DNA of 64,000 bases from Todiramphus chloris collaris (lineage: Eukaryota > Chordata > Aves > Coraciiformes > Alcedinidae). This document shows positions 24,376-37,545 of the stretch, piece after piece. Numbering within the stretch: position 1 is the stretch's first letter; every line of letters begins with the position of its first letter. The notes beneath the pieces were generated by a model. It did no database searches and was not told the DNA's origin. It was given only the letters and a program-made list of their open reading frames with translations. The DNA is taken from positions 4,049,808-4,113,807 of the forward strand of contig JANVCC010000011.1 of NCBI GenBank assembly GCA_025345505.1, in the 5' to 3' direction. Position numbers and translations under genes: made by a program.

Positions 24376-26958
24376 AAAATTGCTTATTAACAAGGGGTGG
24401 TTTGGCCAGTATACACAAGGAAGGACTGAAAATACTTAGGTTGTCCCAGGTGCAGGAAAGCTGCAGAGACAGTGGGCAGTAGACCTCATATGTCAAAAAG
24501 CAGAGAGGGCAATGATCTAGAAAAGTGCTTAAGCATGCAGTCTAAATTTGACTAAATGGACTACAGAAAGCCCATCAAATTCAGTGCGTGTCATAGATAT
24601 GCCTGATTTCTGATGTGCTTAAATACATGATAAGCACTGTGGTGATGTTCCCAGTCAGTGAACATCAAAACATTCAAGGGATCCTACAAAAATGCAGTGG
24701 TTCATTCACAGACAACCTCTCCACTGGGATCTTACCTCTCCTTACTAAGTCAGTATCTTGTAAACTGGGTATGACAGTATTGCCCATTTTCCATCCTTTC
24801 TATGAAATTAGTGTTTCTCAGGACAGCAATAACTCTTAAGCATATAACCTCTGCATAACACCAAACAAAATGGAGGTAGTCTTTGAGGTTTTTCAGTACT
24901 TAAGGTAACATAACTCCAAGCAGCCATTAGCTGAAAAAAACTCCCTGTAGCTCTAATACACCAACATTTTATTCTTTTACTGAAGTTTGATCCTCTTTAA
25001 CTTACTGTGCTGTTTTATTTGTAGTATATGGAGAATTTCTTAACATTTGCTTTCACATGGCTTTAATAATAACTGCTAAACTGCAAATCTACTGAATATG
25101 GGAATCAATACTTATATCCTCACAGTAGCGACTATAAAATAAGGAACATAAAATCACACAGCTAGATACTCAGTAATTACAAATAATTCATCTTCATCTC
25201 ACAACGAAAGTCTTAGTTTGGGCTTAAGGGGCTGAAATAGATCAGTAGCTGAAAGATATTTGAGTCCTTCTTGCCTCTTTCATTCATGCTTCCATCATTG
25301 TAAACCAGTAAGTCATTTATAATTGCATAAATAAAACATGCTTCCATTGTTAATAGTCCAAGTTCATTTCTAACAAATAAAATATAGAGACAACATTTTA
25401 AAATATTTACCAACAGCTGGCTAAATTGAGCAACTTTCTCTAGTTTTTTTGAGTACTACCCAGCAAGAATAAATATAAAGCTACATCCTCAAACAGAAAC
25501 CAAGGACAGACTGAAATATCCTACTAATCTACCTCAGGCAAAAGCCTGTCTGAACAGATGGGCTTTTCTCTATGCCTTCAGGTTTTGCTGCTTTACTGGT
25601 GGAAATTAGTTCCAGAGGGGAGACCCATCTCTTGAGGATTTGTCATCACCTGCCCTGAGATGTTAAACTCGGTAACACAGAAGAAAAGAAGCATTTCCGC
25701 AGAAAACTGGGACCTAAAGTATCTTAGAGAGTAGCATGAGTTTATTGGAATGTAGTTTGCAGAGGACTCTCTTGAGCTGAATGACAGCTTTTGCTGTCCA
25801 CAGCTAATTCTTCCCTTGGAAGCAGTGTGAGAGAAGCTGAACTGAAAAATGTTCTATATTGTTCTGTATTTCCAGCATCATACTCCAGATGAGGCAGAAT
25901 TACCAGAACACACTACTAGGAAACTTAGGAAATTTCAGCAGCTGAGAAACCTGGGTATGAATATTGGAAATCAGATTCAGAGAAGCCACATACTGCCACA
26001 ATGAAGGAGAGAAACTAATTTCTGTAAAGCAAATACAGTTCTAGTGTTACAACTGTCTGTAAATTTTCATAGTTGGTGTTGAATATAGCACCCATTTGAC
26101 ATAGTCCTTGATCCTGTGAAGACTCACTGGGATCAGTTATTTGCTTAAAGACAAATATAAGTTGTTGGCCTTTTATAACACATTTATGTTCAAGCAGAAT
26201 TATTTATTTCTTCCTTATATTTTTAATCAAAAATTTCAGTATAAAAACAAAGTCTGACTGTTCATTTATATACAAGTTATTCTGAGCATGATGTCACTTT
26301 AATTAATGGTTTTCACAAAAGGGAAGACCATAATCAATTAGGGCTATATAAAAAAGCACTTTAAAGCAAATACAATCAACACAACTTTTCAGAAAATCAA
26401 CCCCTTTTCAGTAAATGGTGTATTGATTTTACAGCTTCGCATGCCTATTTTGTCACTTAAAGAAAATGTCTATTCCAAGTGTCTGCCTACTGCTTGTGAA
26501 CGCACATCTGAAAACCTAAATAGTTTACCAAGGTCTGGTCTAATTTATTTACATTACATATTGTCAAAATCAGTAGGTGGCAATCACCATGGGACCAAAA
26601 AAAGATACTTTGAGAGCAAATATAAGATGGTGAATGAAGATGGTGCTTGCATACAAGAGGAAAATGAGCTGTGACTGAACTGGACTGAAACACAGATTTT
26701 TTTAAATTTAAGAATTTAAATTTAAGAGATAATAGTGGTTTTTTAAGATATTGTGAGCTCTAGTTGCCAAAGGAACAGATGGCTTGCTATTCTCAGTGAT
26801 GGACACAGAAAGATCTACACTGGCATATAATGGTGAGCGTGTGGCTGTCAAGGTGTGCTTGCAATCCTGTACTGTGACATAAAGGAGCATCTGGACAATG
26901 CTCTTAGTCATATGGTTTAGTGTCAGTTAGTCCTGCAAGGAGCAGGGAATTGGACTTA
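24376..26958. other. Unique AT-rich non-coding DNA
   Basis: I see no gene, RNA or recognised repeat in this interval. The short open frames at 24615-24839 plus, 25213-25413 minus and 26423-26674 plus have no recognisable domain. Confidence 0.5.
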
Positions 26959-27265
26959 GTCATAGAATCATAGAATCATAGAATTGTCAGGATTGGAAGG
27001 GATCTTAAAGATCATCTAGTTCCAACACCCCTGCCAATGGCAGGGACACCTCCCACTATATCAGGTTGCTCAGAGCCCCATCAAGCCTGGTCTTAAAAAC
27101 TTCCAAGGATGGGGCTTCCACCACCTCTCTGGGCAACCTGTTCCAGTGTCACACCACCCTTATGGGGAAGAAATTCTTCCTAATGTCTAAACTGAATTGA
27201 CCCATCTTTAGTTTTAATTCATTCCCTCTAGTCCTAAATCCATTCCCTCTAGTTCTATAGGTCTC
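26959..27265 (-). mobile_element. CR1 LINE 3' fragment, minus strand
   Basis: A reverse-complement CR1 of about 300 bp. In window order it shows terminal repeats ('catagaatcatagaatcata'), 'ggattggaagggatcttaaa', 'gatcatctagttccaac', then 'ggcttccaccacctctctgg', 'gcaacctgttccagtgtc' and 'gaagaaattcttcctaatgt'. The last block is the antisense of the ORF2 'RKNFF' segment. The 5' end of the element is near 27265. It is moderately well preserved. Confidence 0.92.
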
Positions 27266-30200
27266 TTCTAATGTGAGATATTCTGTGGCTATGATTAGGG
27301 CATCTGAGCCAGACTGACAATGGGGATGACAAGAGCACAACCAGTGGCACTATTGCACTTGTCTGAGTATCAGATTTCATAGCAGCAGAATTTGCTGAGA
27401 CTTCAGATGTATCTCCATGCCTCATAGGGTCAAACTCAGGACTTTTGAACAGTTTTATCTGAGTAGAAAATGTACAGTGCCTACATGATGAGGATAAGCA
27501 CTTAAAATGGAAGAAGCCGTGATACAAGTATCTGTTGTACCTAATGGGGATCAGAGATGTGTAAGTGGAGCATATCCCATGTGTCATTTAAGAATTCAGG
27601 CATCTAAGCTGTCAGCTATGCTGAAGTGGGATATTTTTCTTGTATTCTGAGTTGTCATTTCTCTTCTGGGCCTAAGGAACTACCTTAGTATTTCAGTGCC
27701 AGTAGATGTTTCTCTGAGGACATTTTAAGTCAGGCAAACCTGAGTGGAGCATGGTAAATGAGGTTCTTCAAAATGAAACTCCCCAGTTTCACAACCGGTG
27801 GATAAGCTGGCAGAAAGAAAATGTGCATAATTTACTCTTTTTCTGCATACCAAATCAGGTGGGAGCACTAAAATATATTCTGAAGATATGTTTCTATCAT
27901 ATTCTGTGGGTTAAAAAATCAAAAGAAGGAGCAGTGAACTCTTGTCAGCTCTCCCCGTTCTTACTGTAAGGGACAGAACCGTGGACTTAAAGCAAGGCTT
28001 AGCTTTCTCCTGTGTTAAAGAGATATCTTATTTTGAAATGAGGAAATGGAAGGTTGGTTTTTTCCATAACATGAAGTTCTGAAACCATATCACTCAACTG
28101 CCATAGTCTTTTTTTCTCTCCCTTAACCTCGCAATATAGGCTTCTCTTCTCACTTTTTTGTCTGCTTTAAAACAAAATGTAACTCTACTAGCTTTGGCAG
28201 ACTCATTCCTGAGTTATACCCTGGAGTAATGAAGTGAATGACAACCCAATATGAAACATATGATTGTGCAGAGTGAATTCCATATTGGCCTGCACCCTGC
28301 ATAATTGCATTGAAGTCAATGTAAACCATGTAAGTTATTGTAGATGTGGTGAGGTTTTTTTGCATACAAGAAAAAAAAAAAAAAAGAAACAGCCCATGTC
28401 TAGCCTTGTGTTTTATCCTAAGCCAAATGGGTAGACAGCTTGTGTTTGCCAGCCTTCTCAGAAAGAGCCTAAAGGGACCTGTTTGCCAACATTTGATTCC
28501 CTGGCAGCAAGTTTTTTGTACTTTCATTAATTAGCCAGCACGGTGTGTTTTTAGTTTCTCTGGAATACTCTAGCCAAGGACAGACTCTGTGGACACACAT
28601 CAGAAAAAAGCCACTGACTCTACAGAAATCCATTGAAGAATCTCATACTTATTGCTTGGAGGATTGGAACAGATGCACTGAAGAGAAGTGTCCAGGAGCA
28701 CAGATTTTTATGTACAGTTATATCAGAGTTTAACAATCCTATAGTGGCATTTGTTTGACTTGCCAAGCAGAAGGCAATGGTCTCATCTGTATTAGGCACT
28801 CAAGCAGAGCAGCTTGTCAGATATTATAAACAAATATGCTACAAGGGAAGCATACTTTAATTTGTTAGAATCAGGGCTAATTTTGTGTCAAAGTGGTCTG
28901 AAATATCAGCACATTTAATGGAGATATAGATGTGTAAGCACACACATCTTAAGATACAGGCATCTCCTTCTACAGAAAACTAGCTGAACTACTGATCTAC
29001 TACCCAATAGTACTCTGATGTTTGTGACATGGAAATTTAAATATTTTGTGGAAATTTAAACATCTTGTCTAATAATCACACAGAACACAAGCTGTATCAA
29101 AAACATGAATATATTTAAGAAAAACAATCAGATATGAAACTTTCTGTTTATCAGAAATTGCATCTCTAGTACATTAAAATATTATCTCAGTACACTGAAA
29201 CATTGAAAGCAATATATATGGAATAAAATTAGACACAAATGTGTTGCACAACAGCTGAAATGCCTACTAAGCTTTCTCCAAGATTCAGACACTTAAAAAT
29301 GGCCAACTCAAGCTAGTCCACTAAATCCACTAAATTTACCCCAAATGAGGAAAGTTCAGTGGATTGCAGGAAAATAGTAAATTACTTTCTAGACATTGAA
29401 AGCACACCTGCAACCTTATTGATATGTCAGTGCTATCTGGTTTTCAATGACTGTTATATGAGCAGCAATGTTCTCTTTAGAGGAATAAATAGAGAGAAAA
29501 GAACATCTTGAAAGATTCAGAATCTCTTAAAAAATAATTAGAGTGAAATGGAAGTTTCTAAAAGATGCATTTAAAACAGTTATAAAAAGAGAAAATTTAT
29601 TCTGGTCCAGGTCTTCCCAATGGTCCTGTGAGAAAAGGGTGTGCTTAGTATTCCACATTTCCTTCTCCGAAGGAGAAAATGATTTACTTACTTTTTAATA
29701 AAATCCACTTTCCTCTGTATGTACATTTTCAAAAACCTCCCATTTTTTTTAGTTACCAGATATTCAATCTGAAACTACTTTTCAACACATCAAACACAGA
29801 AGAGGCCGATTATTACTTGGTACAAATTGTTCCAATTTAATGCAAATTTTGTATCCAAACTGTTGCAATTGTAGTTCTATTGTTCTAATAATTATCATAC
29901 TTTAATGAATTTCTTCCAACTGAGGACTAGTTTCTTGCAATTGCTTTGAAAGGAATTTTACAGGCAGGAATGAATTTCTGCCAAAACAAATAACCATATA
30001 ACTTTGTGAGAACAGTTTCTGTTTTCTGAAAAAGAGGTACTGTGATATATACAAATTTATTTAGCCCTATGTCAAATGAAAGGAGTTACATTATTTCATC
30101 TCATCATACATCTGATTGAGATCTAGAGGTGAAAAGCAATATACAGAAGCATACACCGTAAAGGCCAATGGACCAACTAGTATTTTGACTTTGACAATGA

Positions 30201-33200
30201 GATGTAAAAGTGCTTCAGAAGGGTATCTAAGAACTTTATGACATATTTAGTGAAATAACATGTCCACAAAAGGAGAATTTCCCCTATTCTTATTAAACTG
30301 CAGGTTGAAAAGTATTATTTTTTTAGGTGAAATAGGTGCATGAAATCAATACAGAACAATTAACTTATAAGTAATACAAAAGCTGCTCAAGATAAAACAC
30401 AAAAATGAATTTTTGTTTTGATTTATAAATAATTTGTATCAATTAATAAAAAAGTAATATTTTGAATTTCAAATCTTTCAAATGGAGCATTTCTACAAAA
30501 TAAATGAGGAAAAAAAGTTATTAAACTCTATATCTGCTATGTAATCCTATGTATTCTGTCTTTCTATACCTTATTTTCCTTTCCATTGTTAAGTGCTGTA
30601 TCAAAAACATTCTCCATTGATGATTACCAGAGTCCTGTCCCTGGAGCCCAGCTGCAGTTGTAGGAACTTTCAGCAAGTTCAGAGGCAAAGGTCTAAGAGA
30701 AACCACAGAGACTTTTTTCTTTTTTTTATCTCTCTCTCTCTCTCTTTTCTTTTTTTTTTTTTTTAATAAAGATTAAACTGAACTTTGTTTCAGAGTACTG
30801 GACTGTGAAACTAGGATAGGAAGATTAGACTTTGCTGGGAAAAAGTTATGTATGAAATATTACTATGACAAGGTTGTGTGGATAGTTTGTGATGTGTGAA
30901 ATGAAATCCCTACTCAATGTGCTTAGGTAATGCAATTAGTGAAATCCTGGTCAGGGATTTCTTGTTAGAACTGAGAAGAGTCCTGAAAAGCAAGAAGCCA
31001 ATGTATACTTACTTAAAGCCCCAATTCAAAAAAAAAATACCCCTTAAGATTTTTGCTCTGATCTTTCATTTCTATGTGTAGTAAATGCACAAAATAATTA
31101 ACTTTGTCTGGGATTCAGTTACTTTGTAGAGACGGGGAAACTCAAGCTGACCAGGAGATTCCCATTCAACCTACTTTTAATTGAATATATGTTTTAAAAG
31201 AAAAAGACAATCAGTGTTTTTTACAGAGGATTTTTTTTTTCCTGAAAAAGCTTAGCCAAAAAACAACACAAACCAACCAACCAAACTAATGTAACACATA
31301 ATAATCCCAACAAAACCAAAAAACAAACAAAAAAAGACTTTATCCTGGAGAGGGAAGACAAAACTGACAAAAGGTTTTCACAGATAAAAATATGAATCTT
31401 GTTTCTTCCTTTCAGTGATGAAATGTTTTTGTTTGGTTTTTTTTTTCTGTTTTCTTCCAATTCATAGCAAAAGAAAGTGTTTTCAAAAATGGCACTGGTG
31501 GAAAACAAATGCATATCTTCCTGCCAAGCATAGCCATCAGAAACCATACAAACAGTTCACTGAGGCTGAATGCAACAGACTGTTTTAGCAGTTAGTCTAT
31601 CTTATAACCTTAATATTATTTAGGTTAAAGTTACTTATTCCTGGCTTCAGGCCTTGAGTGGTTCATAAAGTTTTGTTCTGACCCTGCATACAGAGATGAA
31701 ACACATAATTACTTTATTACATCCTTGCTGTAAGGACAGTTTAAAACAATGGGCTTCCAATAATTTAAGCCTGTGTCAGAAATATGCCCAAACCAATTTT
31801 CAGATGAAAACAACACAAAGGCTGCACAGAGCAGCAAATCATGTTAGCTTAGGAAGGTTCCCAGGCACTGGTATGCATTTGATAGGTCATTAAGCTGTTA
31901 ATATGCCCTTTGGCATGAATTTTGCCAGTCTTTCTGTACAGTTCCCTGATACAGTTTGGCTGTCAAAGTATTCTAAAGGTGGTTCCCAACAGCCAGTTTC
32001 TAAACAGCAACCTTGTATCATAAGCCAAGACATGGTACTTGGCCTCAGTATCTGGAAACATTTGTGGGCATGTTCTGTTTACTAGCAGAAAAAATATCCT
32101 GGCTTTTGGCTGTCCATGTGTTGAGTGTGTTCCCTGCCTGTGTCCATAAGGGTAGGCAGAAAACACAGGTTTACTATGATTATCTCTGACTGAAAACATA
32201 AGTGGGGTATAAAAGATTATTAAGGAAAAAAACAAAAAAAAAAAAAGAAGAAAGCAAGATTGAAATCATGGACTCCAAAATCTGAATCACTACTCATACA
32301 GCAGCCTGGAGGGACACAGTGAGAGAACTATCCATAACCAAAGTAGTAAAACCAGGTAAAAGTAGTAAATGCAGGTAGGAACTTGTCTGGAAAGGAACTA
32401 TGCATTTCATGTTCATCAGAACATCCTGAAATAATATCTGAAATGAATAATTTAATTCTGAAAGTTAAGGTTAGTTGGAGAAAATATGTGTTTTGGTCAG
32501 AATAATGGCTAATTTTTGTCTTCTGTAAGTGATGTATTTCTGTGTTTATATCTTTGTATTATTATAAATGATACATAACGAAAAAATAAACAACCAAGAA
32601 AGGTGTTTCATAACACAGATACTCTGAAATATAAACTAAATTCGCTTTATTTGTATACTTTTAAATACAGTATCATCCTACCTGTTTCTTTCTTTTGTGA
32701 CATCTTCTCAGACATTCAGGTTATAAATTATCTACTACAAATCATGTTTTGCTTACTGTATATTGCCTAGCTCAGGAGAACTCTGATTCTTATTAATCTA
32801 CACATAAATCACTGTTGCTAACAATTATAATTTACTGCAAGTTTAAAAGTGGTATTATCTTCAAATAGATACAGTTGCTTTCTCTGTTTGGACTCTTCAA
32901 ATTGGGAAATAGGTTTCAGTTCAACCTAACACAAACTGGTCCTCATCTTGGCTGGATCTTTGAAGTGCTATGAAAAGACATATTATCAGGAAATAAAAGT
33001 GAATAATTTTTAAATTTGATGAAGTTGAAAGACAAAACCTGAGACAGCCACATAAAAAGTGGGGGGTCTGGATAAATTAAAGTGCAAATATTAAAAGAGA
33101 GATGCTGGAGTATGGTAAGTCTCTGATGACTCACTGTGAATAACCCTGAATTCCAAACAGGGGGAAATGCAGTTTGAAGTAATTTCAAAACTGGGAAATG

Positions 33201-34408
33201 AATGAACTTTCAGATGAAACTTGCTTTAAAAATCAATCTCATAGTTCTTTGCAAGAAGTAAACCTACTGAAACTGCTACTGCAGAATGGTAATATTTATA
33301 AGGAGGAATGGCTGGTTGACATGAAATTACAAACCTTAATCTAACATGGGTTCCTACTGTGGCATATTTACCAGGTACTTGAACAAATCTTTTATAAGGA
33401 ACTATTTGCAAGCTTATGACCTTTTTCCTTCTTTTCATTCCCATTTAACTTAAATTATGAATCTAAATATACCAAAGGAACTCTCAATAATCTGATAGGT
33501 AAGAACTACATATTGAATAGAAGAAGGATTGATTTAAAAAGAAAAAGAAATAGAAAAATAATTTCTTAGAGGTTCTGCTCTGTAAGGATTTTGTGTCTGC
33601 CAATTTTTAAAAATTGATGCATACTCAGTGGAAATAGTTATCACATACAGAATAAAAGATTTTATCAACAGTTTATTGTTGGTGTACTAATTATGGTTTT
33701 CATAATTTGCACATGCTTTACAAACAAAGATTTTGAGCATGAAAACTAGAGCTAGCTGCAATGCTTTTTGATTCAAGTGATGTTCAACAGAACTGCGTGT
33801 TAAACAAAAGCTTTTTGTCTGTATTGCTTCTTTTTCTCCTAAAATTATCAACCTTTTTTGAAAAAAAAAAAAAAATTGCTCAAAATGGTTGAAAATGGAA
33901 AAATGTTGATTTTTCAAGTCCTGAAATGGTTTTGATTGAGTGTCTTTACTGCATCTCAGGGAAATCACCATTCAAGACATCAATCTTGTAGGACCATTTC
34001 CTGCAAAATGCCTAACAGTCCTAGCAATGAATGCAATTCATTCTCTTGCTATCTCTTGATCTTTTCTATATTTTTTCTCTCCTGTAACCTCTGTTCAAGG
34101 CTTTCACCTCAATGAGTCATATGGGAAAGCCTGGTTGGGTAGACTGCATGTGCTAAACCCCATATAAACAGCACTTCAGCAGTTAAGACCTCACTAGAGG
34201 ACACCGCAAGTCGTTTATGTATAGCTGACTAATGAAATTGTCTGCAGGTCCCATCATCTCAATAATGTATGTAGTAAATACATATCAATATCTTCACTAA
34301 ATCAGAAATTGTCTTATGCTTTATGAATTTTATCTGCAATTGTAGAAAACACTATGAATTATGCAAATAGCAATAGAAAAGAACTCTAATTCTGCTGCAG
34401 AAGAACTT
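27266..34408. other. Unique AT-rich non-coding DNA
   Basis: About 7 kb in which I recognise no gene and no transposon family. It has scattered low-complexity patches: an A-rich run at about 28370-28386, a CT dinucleotide run followed by poly-T at about 30728-30765, and A/C-rich sequence at about 31259-31335. Open frames of 60-125 codons occur on both strands (the longest is 28150-28527 minus), without domain similarity I can see. Confidence 0.55.
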
Positions 34409-34750
34409 AATTTGGAAAGGGACCTCAGCACAAGATCTAGTCTAAACCTCTTCTTAAAGCAATGTCAGCTTTGAAAAGATTTCTGAGGACCTTGCTTGGT
34501 CAAGTCTGAAAATCTCCGAGGATGGAGATTCAACAAAATCTTATTGTTGAACCTTTTTCCTAATACTTAATCAGAATTTTCCTTGTTGCAGTTTGTGCCC
34601 ATTGACTTTCTTGTGCACTTCTGAGAACAGTCTGGTGCTATTTTCTTTATGTATTTGCATTTGATAGCTGAGCACCACAATAACATCATCCCTTGTCCTT
34701 TGAACAACGTGAATTGAATAAATCCTGTTCTCTCAGCAGTTGTACATCTC
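34409..34750 (-). mobile_element. CR1 LINE 3' fragment, minus strand, old
   Basis: A diverged reverse-complement CR1. Landmarks are 'tttggaaagggacctcagc', 'agatctagtctaaacctc', 'aaatctccgaggatggagat' (UTR) and 'cctttttcctaatacttaatc'. 'ttgttgcagtttgtgccca' and 'atcatcccttgtccttt' follow; both are standard antisense blocks of the ORF2 C-terminus. Many substitutions indicate an old insertion. It sits about 100 bp before a homopurine array. Confidence 0.8.
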
Positions 34751-34803
34751 AAAAAGAAGATGAAAACATTTTTGAAAAGAAGGTTTCTTCAATTCAAACT
34801 TCT

Positions 34804-34960
34804 CACACTAAACAATAATAATAATAAAAAAAAATAAATAAAAGGGGAGGGAAAGGGAAAGGGAAAGGGAAAGGGAAAGAAGAGAGGGAGAGGGAGAGGG
34901 ANNNNNNNNNNGAAAGGAAAGGAAAGGAAAGGAAAGGAAAGGAAAGGAAAGGAAAGGAGG
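34804..34960 (+). repeat. Homopurine array with a 10-N gap
   Basis: A compound simple repeat. It starts as AAT/AAAT-rich, becomes GGGAAA units (about 34850-34878), then GAGAGG-type units. Ns fill 34902-34911, and GGAAA units follow to about 34957. A fixed 10-N gap usually marks an unresolved join, so the array length is uncertain. Confidence 0.95.
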
Positions 34961-35217
34961 AAGAGTCAGGGTAGGAATAAAGGTGGGTGTAATATCATTC
35001 AGTTCTAAGAATTCTCCATACTACTTATGTACAAAGTATATACAGATAATGAAATACATTATGGGGCCTATGACATTGTAAGAAGAATCTCTGAAGGATC
35101 AAAATGTAAACCATAGGAAGTCTGATAAATTAGCTAGATGGTTGTGGGAGGATCAACAGGATTGTCCTTCCTCAGTAATCCAGAGAGTATAATTGCACAT
35201 CAGAAGGATGGTTTGGA

Positions 35218-37067
35218 GGCTGTCTTGGGCTTAGTGACCACAAAATGATTTAGTTCTTGATCCTTAGTGAAGTAAGGAGGGAGGTTAGCAAAGCCTTCAC
35301 CATGGATTTCTGGAGGGCAGACTTTGGCCTGTTCAGGACATCGGTTGAGACAGTGCCTTGGGAGACAGTTCTGAAGGACAAAGGTTTCCAGGAAGACTGG
35401 ATAATATTCAAGAAGAAAATCTTAAAAGCGCAGAAGCAGGCTGTCCCCATGCACTGTAAGATGAAATGGCAGGAAAGATACTGGCCTGGCTGAACAGGGA
35501 GCTTTTGCTGGGACTCAGGAAAAAATGTGAAATTTACATCCTTTGGAAGTAGGGGCAAGCATCTCAGGATGGGTATAGGGATCTCGTTAGGTCATGCACA
35601 GAAAAAATTAGAAAGGCAAAACCCAGCTGGAGCTCAATCTAGACACTTTTATAAGGGACAACAAAAAAAGTTTTTACAAATACATTAACAATAAAAAGAG
35701 AGCTGGGGAGGACCTCCATCCTTTATTGGATGCAGGGGGTGGGGAGGGGGGGGAAATATTACCCCCAAGGATGTGGAAAAGGCTGAGACACTTCAGGTTG
35801 CCATTGTCTCCATCTTTATTAGTCACACCAGCTACCCCCAGGGTATTTGGCCTCATGAGCTGGAAGATAAGGAAGGAGAGCATAACAACCCACCGTAATC
35901 CAGAAGAAGCAATTAATGACCTGATATGGCACCTGGACATTCACAAGTCCATGGGGATGGATGGGATGCACCCTAGAGTATTAAGAGAGCTGGCAGAGGA
36001 GCTCACAAAGCCCTTCTCCATCATTTATCAACCATCTTGGCTAACAGGGGAGGGCACAGATGACTGGAGGCCCCATCTACAAGAAGGGCCAGAAAGACGA
36101 TCCAGGGAACTACAGGCTTGTCAGTCTGACCTTAGTACCCTGAAAAATTATGGAGATGTTCATCTTGAGTGAGCTCACACAGCCAGGGGATCAGGCCCAG
36201 ACAGCATGGGTTCAGGAAAAGCAGGTCCTGCTTGACCAGCCTGATTGTAATTTATGACCAAGTGACCCACCCAGTGGACGAAGAAAAGGCTGTGGATGTT
36301 GTCTACCTGGACTTTAGTAAAGCTTTTAACACTGTCCCCACAGCATTCTTCTAGAGAAGCTGGCAGCTCATGGCATAGATAGGTATACTCTTTACTGGGT
36401 TAAAAACTGTCTGGCCATCTGGGCCCAGAGAGCTGTGGTGAATGGAGTTAAATCCAGTAGGTGGCTGGTCACCAGTGGTGTCCCCCAGGGGTCAGTACTG
36501 GCATCAATCTTGTTCAATATCTTTCTCAACGATATACATGGGGGGATTGAGTGCACCCTTAGCAAGTTTGCAGACAACACCAAATTAGGTGTAAGTGTAG
36601 ATCTGCTTGAGGGTAGAAAGGGTCAGTAGAGGGATCTGGACAGGTTCAGTCAATGGGCTGAGAACAACTGTATGAGTTTTAACATGGCCAGGTGCCAGGT
36701 CCTACATTTTTGCCACAACAATCCCAGGCAATACTATGGGCTTGGTGAAGTGTGACTGGAAAGCTTCCTGGCAGAAAAGGACCTGGGGGTGTTGGTTGAC
36801 ACCCATCGGAATATGAGCCAGCAGTGTGCCCAGGTGGCCAAGAAGGCCACCAGCATCCTGGCCTGTATCAGAAGTAGTGTGGCTAGAAGGAGACGGGAAG
36901 TGATTGTGGCCCTGTATTCAGCAGAGGTGAAGCTTCACCTTGTGTGCTGTCTTCAGTTCTGGGCCCCTCACCACAAGAATGACACTGAGTTGCTGGAAAG
37001 AGTTCAGAGAAGGGCAGCCAAGCTGGTAATGGGTCTGGAGAAAATGTCTTATGAGGAGCATCTGTGA
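35218..37067 (+). pseudogene. CR1 ORF2 (endonuclease end plus reverse transcriptase), broken
   Basis: CR1 ORF2 encodes an APE-type endonuclease and a reverse transcriptase that copy the element's RNA at a nicked target. The reading falls into pieces in different frames: about 35257-35493, 35726-36172, 36169-36354, 36435-36629 and 36789-37067. RT landmarks are HKSMGMDGMHPRVLRELAEE near 35940 (the thumb/finger 'SxGPDGxHPRVL' block), [13 protein letters not shown] near 36297 (the first catalytic Asp is kept), [20 protein letters not shown] near 36470, and FADNTKLG near 36570. In the last of these the catalytic FADD is FADN, so a metal-binding Asp is lost. Several frameshifts and stops confirm a dead copy. 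Confidence 0.9.
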
Positions 37068-37401
37068 GGTGCCTATGAGAAGAGGCCAAGGGAACTAGTA
37101 GTATTTAGCCTGAAGAAGAGGAGGCTGAGGGGAGACCTCATTGCTCTCTACAGTTACCTGAAAGGAGGTTGTAGCAAGGTGGGTGCAGCCTCTTCTCTCA
37201 AGTAAATAATGACAGGACTAGAGGAAATGGCCTGAAGTTGTAACAAGGGAGGTTTAGATGAGATATTGGGAAGAATGTCTTTACTGAAAGAGTAGTCAGG
37301 GGCTGCAATGGATTGCCCAGGGAGATGGAGTCACCATCCCTGCAGATGTTCAAAAAACATGTAAATGAGGCACTTCAGGACATGCTTTATTTGGATGCTG
37401 A

Positions 37402-37545
37402 GGTGTTATTTTTGGTTTTGGGTTTGGTTTGGTTTGTAGGTTTGGGTTTTCTTTGTCTTTTTTTTTTTTTTCTTTATTTTTCTTAATTTGGTTTTGGTTT
37501 TGGTTTTTGGGGGTGTTTGTTTGTTATTTGGGTCATTTGATTGTA
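37402..37545 (+). repeat. T/G-rich low-complexity tract inside a CR1 3' UTR
   Basis: A stretch of GGTTT, GGGTTT and poly-T motifs with no A-rich counterpart. It sits between the CR1 'gcacttcaggacatgctttat' block and the terminal 'ggacatggtgatcttagaga' block. Normally these are about 40 bp apart, so around 100 bp of simple sequence has grown here. Confidence 0.8.

Noticed and set aside
23941-24496. Long open frames on both strands across the GA microsatellite
   Set aside because: They read through 247 N bases and GAAA/GAGA repeats, so they are repeat and gap artefacts.
30728-30765. CT/T run considered as a polypyrimidine tract of a splice acceptor
   Set aside because: No open exon-like frame follows the next AG.
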